Positions 1-6,282 of a DNA stretch of 11,485 bases are shown here, piece by piece. The stretch is from Gammaproteobacteria bacterium. GTDB lineage: Bacteria; Pseudomonadota; Gammaproteobacteria; Pseudomonadales; UBA7434. The DNA lies in NCBI GenBank assembly GCA_024280785.1, contig JAJRPK010000461.1, positions 1-11,485 of the forward strand. The letters are read 5' to 3'. Made by a program: the position numbers and the translations under genes. The notes beneath the pieces were generated by a model. That model made no database searches. It saw only the letters and a program-made list of their open reading frames with translations, and was not told the DNA's origin. The stretch's first letter is position 1. Each line of letters begins with the position of its first letter.

Positions 1-129
1 CCTTGCGATATTTGCAAAGACAAACGCTATAATCCCAAGACCTTGGAGATCGCCTACAAAGGAAAGAATATATCGGAAGTGTTAGCTCTGACAGCAGAAG
101 GTGCGCTACACTGCTGGATGTACTATTAG
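1..129 (+). pseudogene. uvrA: UvrA C-terminal-region fragment, prematurely ended
   Basis: The frame is open from base 1 and reads PCDICKDKRYNPKTLEIAYK, then GKNISEVLALTAEGAL, before an unrelated tail HCWMYY and a TAG stop. The first 35 or so residues match the region of the excision-repair ATPase UvrA that holds the last CxxC of the second zinc finger, followed by the KRYN..TLE..YKGK.I.EVL segment. In intact UvrA about 190 more residues follow, including the second ABC signature (LSGGEAQR) and Walker B. None of that is found in the next 110 bases in any frame. So this is the 3' end of a truncated, frameshifted or rearranged uvrA, or of a partial duplicate. The 5' part lies outside the window, so whether a full copy exists elsewhere is unknown. 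Identity as UvrA-derived is fairly sure; the cause of truncation is inference. Confidence 0.75.
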
Positions 130-239
130 ATCTGTTCTGGCATGAATCGCTGAAAGTATCGTAACAGAGGATTTCAAGGGGGCAGCGTATCATTTTAGTA
201 GCTTGTGAAAAAACTTTTGGCATTAACATTCGTGTTTAT

Positions 240-2465
240 TCATTGAGTATATTTCCGAATCAATGATTTTACATCGGGAGAATTGGGCGCTATAGCTGAC
301 AAGCGCGAAAGAACCTTTAACAAAGCGTTAGTTTTACCCAACTTTTCCAGATAGCTTATTTCGGTAAGCAATAAATCGTATTGGTTTGGCCAACGTTGAC
401 TGGCTTGATGCAAAACCTCTACTGCTTTAGCCGTTTGCCCCTGAGCATTCAGGGCCACCGCATAAACAAAGGCATAACGAGGACTGGCACCCTCTTGCGA
501 TAGAGCCAGTTTAAAATGCGGTAACGCCCCCAAATAATCTTTTTTACGAATTAAAAACAGGCCATAGCTATGTTGCGCAGCGGCACTGCTTGGCGCTACT
601 TTAATCGCTCGTAAAAATAGTGGTTCTGCTTCAGCTGCGCGCGGTGTATTTCGAAAGAAATCCGCTCTATTAATTAATGCGGGTACATAATTGGGCTCTA
701 TTCGCAAGGCTTGCAAGTGCGCTTCCTCTGCTGCGTCTGTATTGCCAAGACGAAGTTCTAAATTGGCTATGGCTAATTGGGTCGATGGCATACCCGCAGA
801 CACCATTAACATTAAGCGGTATTCATCAACTAAGGTTTTTAATTTTTCTTGTTCGTCCGCTGGTAAATTGATGAGTACATCAGCCAAAGTCTGTGCCACT
901 GCAAAGCGTACTGAACGATTTTCATCATTAATCATTGGCTCCAGGATTTGCCAGCGCATCTCCATCGGTAAATTTTGTAAGGATTCTACCGCTGCGCGGC
1001 GCTCCAGTGGCGAAGCACTGGCTAATTTCTTTTTCGCAAGATCTACACTCACTTGCGATGGCATGGACGAAAGCCCCGTTAATAAACTGGCCTGAATAAT
1101 TTCGGGTAGATCGCTGCTCTTTAACAGATTACTCAATTCACGAGTGACCAGCACATCCCCTTGGCTAAGGCGATAATTTAGCAAGCCCCAATGTTTCTCT
1201 TCTTTTGTTTTCTCTATAAACCAGTCATCGGTTTTATCTTCATGGCAACCTGTACAAGCTAACGGACTATCCAATTGATGCGACAAGGCCGGACGAGGAA
1301 TACTAAAACTATGATCGCGGCGATCATCAACGCCCATATAGGTGCTTGCTGGCATATGGCAATTCACACACGCTGCACCTTCACTGCCTGTTTGATGGTG
1401 ATGATGTTTAGTGGTATCAAAGACAGAAGCTTGGTGGCATTGGGAACATAGGCCATTACCTTCTATTAATACCTTACCGGAATGGGGATTATGGCAGTCG
1501 CCACAAGTCACGCCTTTCTTATACATTTTGCTTTGCAAGAAAGAACCCAGTACAAAAACTTCTTCACGGATTTGTCCATCGGCATGGTACGCCGGCTCTT
1601 CAATCAGGCGAAGCTGAAAGCGATCGTGATAGCTTTCGTCCATTCTGCCCTCGGTTAATTGCGTACGCAGAGAATGACATCCGCCACAGCTATCGATATC
1701 GCTATCACTTGCCTCTCCGTGCGCTTTCGCGATGGGGTCACCCTCGGCAAAAGACCAACGTATACCTTTAGCTTGTTTTAAGCTAAAACCGGTATTCAGC
1801 GCCGTTAACTTCCCGCTTTGCGCCAAGCCAACATGGTTAGAAGCAGGACCATGGCAAGCTTCACAGGCGACATTGATTTCTGACCAAGTGGTGTTGAATG
1901 TGTGCTTATCACTGTCATAATTCTTTTCTACATTCGTTGAATGGCAATCCGAGCAGCGATTATTCCAATTTTGAAAATGCCGTTTCCAAAAAAACAAATC
2001 TTCGCTATCAATGTTTTCACCCTCACGTAAATGAAACCAGCGCTGACCGCCTTGCGCTTTCGGGCGGCTGTCCCAGGCGATATTCAACGCTTGGATAAAA
2101 CCGTTATCGAGCTCAATAAGATATTGCTGTAGCGGGTAATGACCGAAGGTGTATTTTATCGGGTAATCCTGCCGTTGGTTTTTTTCATCAGCGGTGCTAA
2201 CGGTGTAAATAGTATCTTTGATAAAAAAGCGTGAAGTGCTGCCGTTGAACTTTACTTCCACGCCGGAAAAACCTCCTTTTACAAAAGGCGCTGTGGCCGG
2301 CTGCATAGCCATGTAGTGGTCTGACTTCAGCCAATCTTTATAGGCGGCGCTATGACAACTTTTACACTGCCCCGCTCCCACGTAATCTGTTTCCGATTCA
2401 GCTGCCCACACCGATCCCCATTGACTTACAACGACCAAAAGCAATACTAATAAAACACTTTTCAT
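240..2465 (-). CDS. Exported octaheme c-type cytochrome with HEAT/TPR-like C-terminal region
   Basis: 741 residues. An N-terminal signal peptide (basic MKS, a Leu/Val-rich core, likely cleavage near VWAAES) sends the protein to the periplasm. Eight CxxCH heme-binding motifs follow: CKSCH 34-38, CSDCH 171-175, CEACH 201-205, CGGCH 260-264, CGDCH 321-325, CSQCH 340-344, CVNCH 366-370 and CTGCH 404-408. All lie in the first 410 residues. A HHHH run at 354-357 lies between motifs 6 and 7. Residues about 450-540 are helical and HEAT-like; about 560-735 carry TPR-like helical pairs (for example LGNTDAAEEAHLQALRIEPN). It is probably a periplasmic electron-transfer protein or multiheme oxidoreductase with a protein-binding tail; the substrate is unknown. 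The ATG is preceded by AGGGA at good spacing. It is 204 nt downstream of the acyl-CoA dehydrogenase gene on the same strand, probably with its own promoter. A functional link to the CoA genes is not established. Confidence 0.9.
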   Translation of the reverse strand: MKSVLLVLLLVVVSQWGSVWAAESETDYVGAGQCKSCHSAAYKDWLKSDHYMAMQPATAPFVKGGFSGVEVKFNGSTSRFFIKDTIYTVSTADEKNQRQDYPIKYTFGHYPLQQYLIELDNGFIQALNIAWDSRPKAQGGQRWFHLREGENIDSEDLFFWKRHFQNWNNRCSDCHSTNVEKNYDSDKHTFNTTWSEINVACEACHGPASNHVGLAQSGKLTALNTGFSLKQAKGIRWSFAEGDPIAKAHGEASDSDIDSCGGCHSLRTQLTEGRMDESYHDRFQLRLIEEPAYHADGQIREEVFVLGSFLQSKMYKKGVTCGDCHNPHSGKVLIEGNGLCSQCHQASVFDTTKHHHHQTGSEGAACVNCHMPASTYMGVDDRRDHSFSIPRPALSHQLDSPLACTGCHEDKTDDWFIEKTKEEKHWGLLNYRLSQGDVLVTRELSNLLKSSDLPEIIQASLLTGLSSMPSQVSVDLAKKKLASASPLERRAAVESLQNLPMEMRWQILEPMINDENRSVRFAVAQTLADVLINLPADEQEKLKTLVDEYRLMLMVSAGMPSTQLAIANLELRLGNTDAAEEAHLQALRIEPNYVPALINRADFFRNTPRAAEAEPLFLRAIKVAPSSAAAQHSYGLFLIRKKDYLGALPHFKLALSQEGASPRYAFVYAVALNAQGQTAKAVEVLHQASQRWPNQYDLLLTEISYLEKLGKTNALLKVLSRLSAIAPNSPDVKSLIRKYTQ

Positions 2466-2583
2466 TTAATCCCTGGTTTTTTATTGTGCCAACTACGCAA
2501 ATTATGAATTTCGCTATTCGGTATGCACGACTAGCAGGGCTTCTTAATCGTCGCGGACTGGATACCGCTCTACATCCCCTACT

Positions 2584-2608
2584 CACATCAGCAAAAAGAA
2601 ATGATGTG
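2584..2608. repeat. Inverted repeat CACATCA-N11-TGATGTG upstream of cytochrome gene
   Basis: Perfect 7-bp arms at 2584-2590 and 2602-2608 flank an A-rich 11-nt spacer. It lies in the 204-nt gap between the acyl-CoA dehydrogenase stop and the cytochrome start, about 120 nt upstream of the cytochrome ATG. No T-tract follows on the minus strand, so it is a poor intrinsic terminator. It could be an operator or a leader hairpin. Apart from this repeat I see no gene in 2466-2669. Confidence 0.4.
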
Positions 2609-2669
2609 CCGTCGTATATGTCGAAACCCGCGACAGGTTTTTAGTCTCCTGCTGTTCTTCCGCCGGTTG

Positions 2670-3860
2670 CTATTGCGGTAACAGCAATGCACGCTTGGCA
2701 ATCACATTCAATTGTATCTCACTAGTACCTCCGGCAATGGTCAAGCCATAGCTCAGCAGCCAATCACGTACCGCCTGCCGTTCAATCTCGTCGAAGTTTT
2801 CGCCTTCCCAACCGAGCCCCTGACTGCCCATAATATCAAGTGTCAGTTGAAGTTTGCATTTTTCTTCTTCTGTGGTGACGTATTTTAAAATACTCATTGT
2901 TTGAGTAGCAGACAGCACCCCCGCTGAAAACTCTTCTTCGACACGCTTGATCGTTAGACTAATTTCTTTTGAACGCATTTCGTTTTTTGCAATACGCTGC
3001 CTCAGCGCCGAGTTGGCAATATGTCCGCTGGTAAAATCCAGATACTTTTTTGCCAGCATTGAAGGCGGAGGTTTTGGGGATGAAAAGCTCTTTTCAATAT
3101 TCCCTATAGCCAATCGCTCAAAAACCAACAAACGCTTGGCCACTGTCCAACCTTCATCAATCTCGCCTAAAACATTGGTTAAGGGAACACGCACATCATC
3201 AAAAAATGTTTGACAAAATTCAGCACTGCCATTGATCAGCTCTATAGGGTTGATAGTAATGCCTTCAGAAGCAAGGTCTACCAAAACAAAAGTTATGCCG
3301 TGCTGCTTTGGGCGTGAATTATTGGTTCTGACCAGACAAAACATCCAATCTGCTCTATCTGCCGTTGAACTCCAAATCTTTGAGCCATTAATCACCAAAT
3401 GGTCGCCATCTATTTTAGCGCTGCATTTAAGGCTGGCGAGATCGGAGCCTGCATTTGGCTCACTATAACCCTGACACCAGAAAATCTCTCCATTGGCTAT
3501 CGCGGTTAGATGTTGTTGCTTTTGCGCCTCGTTGCCAAATTCTAAAAGAACGGGGCCGATCATCCATAGACCCATGCCAACCAGGGGCAAGCGACAGTTG
3601 AGCGCATCCATTTCTTGGCTCAATATATTTGCCTTCGCCTGAGAGAGCCCTCCGCCACCATATTCCTCTGGCCAGCCCGGCGCCAACCAACCTTGATCGC
3701 GCATCTGCTTAAACCACAGCCGATGTGTTTCAGAACTAAATTGTGCGCGGCTTCCGCCGAAGTAATACTCTTTTTGCGTGGCCACCGTGCGCATTTCTAA
3801 CGGGCAGTTTTGTTCCAGCCAACAGCGAGTTTTTTGACGAAAGTCTTCCGGGCTATTCAT
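2670..3860 (-). CDS. Acyl-CoA dehydrogenase (FadE-like)
   Basis: 396 residues from the ATG at 3860, the usual family length. It is an FAD enzyme that introduces an alpha,beta double bond into an acyl-CoA and passes electrons to ETF. The family signature WCQGYSEPNAGSD lies at about 128-140, followed by the beta-domain segment DGDHLVINGSKIW, and the C-terminal motif IAGGTSEIQ lies at about 375-383. The MCAD-type catalytic Glu (YEG in YEGT) is replaced by Gly here. A Glu at about 248 in VFERLAIG sits where isovaleryl-CoA dehydrogenase has its base (LERL), so this may be an IVD/LCAD-type active site. A longer TTG start at 3884 is possible but lacks a Shine-Dalgarno sequence. The ATG overlaps the crotonase stop by 8 nt (ATGAATAG), implying translational coupling. 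It is the last gene of the CoA block. Substrate unknown; a branched or ring-bearing acyl-CoA is plausible. Confidence 0.92.
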   Translation of the reverse strand: MNSPEDFRQKTRCWLEQNCPLEMRTVATQKEYYFGGSRAQFSSETHRLWFKQMRDQGWLAPGWPEEYGGGGLSQAKANILSQEMDALNCRLPLVGMGLWMIGPVLLEFGNEAQKQQHLTAIANGEIFWCQGYSEPNAGSDLASLKCSAKIDGDHLVINGSKIWSSTADRADWMFCLVRTNNSRPKQHGITFVLVDLASEGITINPIELINGSAEFCQTFFDDVRVPLTNVLGEIDEGWTVAKRLLVFERLAIGNIEKSFSSPKPPPSMLAKKYLDFTSGHIANSALRQRIAKNEMRSKEISLTIKRVEEEFSAGVLSATQTMSILKYVTTEEEKCKLQLTLDIMGSQGLGWEGENFDEIERQAVRDWLLSYGLTIAGGTSEIQLNVIAKRALLLPQ

Positions 3861-4638
3861 TGCTTTCTTTTCCGGAGGTGTCAAAGAATGCCATGGCCGC
3901 CTGTCGTGTTTCTTTACTCATCGCTGTTTCGATCATCGCATACGATTCTTGGCGGATCATGTCTTTTGCGGTGCTATAAAGGGCCGAGTTCATATTTTTT
4001 TTAATTGAACTGGCGGTAAGCCGAGGCATCGCTACTAATCGCTGCGTTAACTGCTTTGCCTTCTCAGCCAAAGATTGGCTTTCAACAAGCCAATTAACGA
4101 GCCCTAATTGCAAAGCTTCCTCACTGCTGACTCGCTCACTAAAATAGTAGAGTTCACGTGCTTTAGCCGTGCCGACTAGCTGGCTCAAAAAATAGCTGCC
4201 ACCAAAATCTCCTGACATAGCAAGTTTGGAAAATGCCGTAGTGAAATGGGTGTTATGACTTGCTAATCGAAAATCACAGGCGGTAGCTAACGCTAATCCG
4301 GCGCCTGCAACCGCGCCATTGATCACCGCCAATGTCGGTTTCGGCATTTCTCTAAGCATCAATGCCGCCTGCCCCCATGCAACCAATCGTTCGCTGAGAT
4401 CGTTCTTGTCGATATCACCACTTGTCGCTAAACCGCTGATGTCACCGCCTGCACAAAATGCTTTTTCTCCTGCGCCGGTCAAGACGACACAGCGTACTTC
4501 ATCATTATCACTCAGTGCCTGCAATAATTTTGGAAGTGCATCGAGCATTTCTACACTGAGCGTGTTATAGGCTTCTGGTCGATTAAACATAACCGTGGCA
4601 ACGCCTTCTTCAATGCTTGAGACAAGACTGTCTTTCAT
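3853..4638 (-). CDS. Enoyl-CoA hydratase/isomerase (crotonase) family protein, non-classical active site
   Basis: 261 residues from the ATG at 4638, which has GGAGAG six bases upstream. A frame-open extension to 4833 exists but runs antiparallel-free over the ligase 3' end in another frame and is not crotonase-like, so the short start is chosen. Crotonase features: NRPEAYNTLS near 19-28, oxyanion-hole segment AFCAGGD at 60-66, NGAVAGAGLALATACD at 107-122, and the C-terminal EEALQLGLVN segment. By alignment from memory with rat mitochondrial hydratase, both catalytic glutamates are replaced (Glu144 by Ala116, Glu164 by Phe135). Asp144 in SGDFGG falls where PaaG-type isomerases and 4-chlorobenzoyl-CoA dehalogenase carry their catalytic Asp. 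Thus an isomerase, hydrolase or C-C lyase role is at least as likely as hydration. It lies 52 nt after the ligase gene and overlaps the dehydrogenase gene. Confidence 0.9.
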   Translation of the reverse strand: MKDSLVSSIEEGVATVMFNRPEAYNTLSVEMLDALPKLLQALSDNDEVRCVVLTGAGEKAFCAGGDISGLATSGDIDKNDLSERLVAWGQAALMLREMPKPTLAVINGAVAGAGLALATACDFRLASHNTHFTTAFSKLAMSGDFGGSYFLSQLVGTAKARELYYFSERVSSEEALQLGLVNWLVESQSLAEKAKQLTQRLVAMPRLTASSIKKNMNSALYSTAKDMIRQESYAMIETAMSKETRQAAMAFFDTSGKESNE

Positions 4639-4690
4639 CTGATACTCTCCAACGGGTGTATAATTTCTAACTGCAAATTGGCTTCTGACA

Positions 4691-6163
4691 CTATTCACCA
4701 TACAAGGTTTTATATCGGTCACGAATTTTTCGTCGTTGTAGTTTACCCGTATCGGTTCGAGGCAGGCTGTCCTCAAAAATAAATTGCTTGGGTTGTTGAT
4801 AGCCGGCCACCGCTTCACGGCAATGATCTGCAATAGCTTCTAACAATAAGTCACTGGGATCTTTATCATCCACTAACTGAATAGCCGCTACCACTCGCTC
4901 GCCCCATTCGTTATCACTCACCCCAACGACGCAACAATCGCCGACAGCAGCATGTGAAAGTATTGCCGCTTCGATTTCGGCAGGATAAATATTGACCCCG
5001 CCAGAAATAATCGTGTCGGCTTTGCGATCGCTAAGGTATAAGTAACCCTCTTCGTCTAAATAGCCCATATCCCCCAGCGTGTACTTGTCTCCTAGATAAG
5101 CGGAAGCCGTCTTTTCTGGATCACCTTTGTATTCAAACCGATTTTCTGGTGCTTTAAAAAAGATATTGCCGACGATGCCGGTTTCGCAAGAGTCTCCTTC
5201 ATCATTCAATATATAAACTGTTTGGTCCGATCGTGGTTGACCCACAGAGCCCGGGTGCGCCAGCCATTCTTGAGAAGAAATACTAATACCTCCGCCTTCA
5301 GTCCCACCATAAAACTCAAATAAGACCGGCCCTAACCAATCAATCATTTGGCGTTTTATTTCTTTAGACACTGGCGCGGCACCATGACAAATAAACTGCA
5401 AAGAACTCAAATTGTATCGGTGACGAACTTCGTCGGGCAATCGCAGCAAGCGAACAAAATGGGTGGGGACTAAAAAAGTGGATATGATTTTTTCTTGCTC
5501 CACAATCCGCAGAAATTCCTCTGCATCCCACCGTTCCATAACGACAACATCCGCCCCCAGTAGCGCTGCCCCTTCTACATAGGTGCTGGGCGCAACATGG
5601 TATAACGGTGCCGCCACCAGATGAGCGCCATTGTGCCCGCCTTGCAGAAATTGCTTTAGTAACATTGAACCTGCTGTACTATTTGAACAGGGTGGTGGCG
5701 TTGTTTTGGGTGTCGCTGGCTTAACACCCTTTGGCCTTCCGGTCGTACCTGAGGTGTACATCATGATGGAGCCCGCAAGTGGCTCCATTAATGGGGAATT
5801 GCTAAACTGTGAGATATCTTCAAAAGGCCTAAAACCGTCGATCTTACCGCCAACTACAAACCGCGCCTCAGTGGGAATAAAAGCGGATAGCGACTTAGCA
5901 ACTTCAGCAAAATCTGCATGGACCACAAGGGCGCATGCTTCTGAATTCTCGACAATATATTGGATGTCGTGGCTTTTTAAATGCCAATTGATCGGAGTAA
6001 AGGTTCTCCCAGACCAAGTCGCGCCTCTTAGGCAATAAATATACTCACTGCAATTTGGCAATAAAACAGTCACGACTCCTCGCACTGGCACATCACTCGC
6101 ATCCAGCAATCTAGCAAATTGATTTGCATTTTGTTGGATATCGTTGTTTTTAATAGTAATCAC
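4691..6163 (-). CDS. AMP-forming acyl-CoA synthetase (FadD-like ligase)
   Basis: 490 residues. Activates a carboxylic acid with ATP to an acyl-adenylate, then to the CoA thioester, in the cytoplasm. ANL superfamily motifs in order: P-loop MMYTSGTTGRPKG at 134-146; PLYHVAP at 186-192; YGGTEGGG at 285-292 (adenine/Mg contact); GDMGYLDEEGYLYLSDR at 364-380, with the hinge-side Asp and Arg; SGGVNIYPAEIE at 387-398; and the catalytic lysine K474 in LPRTDTGKLQRR. All key residues are present. The start is GTG at 6163 with only a weak upstream GAGCGG; the N-terminus is slightly short for the family but still has the NANQFARLL helix. The PKGVKPATPKTTPPP insert after the P-loop resembles FadD17/19-like ligases of sterol and terpenoid clusters (from memory). 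Its promoter carries a 39-nt palindrome. Substrate unknown. Confidence 0.93.
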   Translation of the reverse strand: MITIKNNDIQQNANQFARLLDASDVPVRGVVTVLLPNCSEYIYCLRGATWSGRTFTPINWHLKSHDIQYIVENSEACALVVHADFAEVAKSLSAFIPTEARFVVGGKIDGFRPFEDISQFSNSPLMEPLAGSIMMYTSGTTGRPKGVKPATPKTTPPPCSNSTAGSMLLKQFLQGGHNGAHLVAAPLYHVAPSTYVEGAALLGADVVVMERWDAEEFLRIVEQEKIISTFLVPTHFVRLLRLPDEVRHRYNLSSLQFICHGAAPVSKEIKRQMIDWLGPVLFEFYGGTEGGGISISSQEWLAHPGSVGQPRSDQTVYILNDEGDSCETGIVGNIFFKAPENRFEYKGDPEKTASAYLGDKYTLGDMGYLDEEGYLYLSDRKADTIISGGVNIYPAEIEAAILSHAAVGDCCVVGVSDNEWGERVVAAIQLVDDKDPSDLLLEAIADHCREAVAGYQQPKQFIFEDSLPRTDTGKLQRRKIRDRYKTLYGE

Positions 6164-6188
6164 AATGAGCCGCTCTTTATCTTCGAAT

Positions 6189-6227
6189 TAGATAGTGATT
6201 ATCTTATCAATATCTAATCGTTATCTA
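6189..6227. promoter_or_regulatory. 39-nt imperfect palindrome, candidate repressor operator
   Basis: TAGATA-nn-GATTA (6189-6201) faces TAATC-nn-TATCTA (6215-6227) around a centre at 6208. Eleven of 13 arm positions pair. Each arm resembles the unit AGATA-nn-GATTA-nnT (6190-6204 on plus, 6226-6212 on minus). Length and two-fold symmetry fit an operator for a dimeric or dimer-of-dimers regulator such as TetR family, but no regulator gene is in the window. The right arm covers the predicted -10 of the ligase promoter, so repression is the natural reading. Confidence 0.6.
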
Positions 6228-6248
6228 TTACCAAATGGAAACTGACAA
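6220..6248 (-). promoter_or_regulatory. Candidate sigma-70 promoter for the ligase-crotonase-dehydrogenase genes
   Basis: Read on the minus strand: -35 TTGTCA (6248-6243, 5/6 match), a 17-nt spacer, and -10 GATAAC (6225-6220, 4/6 match), about 57 nt upstream of the GTG start. The -10 coincides with one arm of the 39-nt palindrome. It would allow the ligase, crotonase and dehydrogenase genes to be transcribed apart from the CoA-transferase gene that ends just upstream. Confidence 0.5.
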
Positions 6249-6282
6249 GCTAGTTTAAAATATCATTTTGGCATTCTGCTAT

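Noticed and set aside
691..1095. Open frame of about 134 codons on the plus strand inside the cytochrome gene
   Set aside because: Antisense to the HEAT/TPR-like region, no start signals, Ser/Ala/Arg-rich shadow composition.
2625..2645. Hairpin AAACC-N7-GGTTT as a terminator after the CoA block
   Set aside because: The T-run is on the plus strand, the wrong direction for the minus-strand genes, and the 5-bp stem is weak.
3861..3884. TTG start of the acyl-CoA dehydrogenase at 3884
   Set aside because: No Shine-Dalgarno sequence, residues TPPEKKA add nothing family-like, and the ATG at 3860 gives a classic 8-nt overlap with the upstream stop.
4639..4833. N-terminal extension of the crotonase frame up to 4833
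   Set aside because: It overlaps the ligase 3' end in another frame, does not look like the start of a crotonase, and a good Shine-Dalgarno sequence stands in front of the ATG at 4638.
5631..6038. Open frame of about 135 codons on the plus strand inside the ligase gene
   Set aside because: Lies fully antisense to strongly conserved ligase motifs; composition is that of a reverse-complement shadow.
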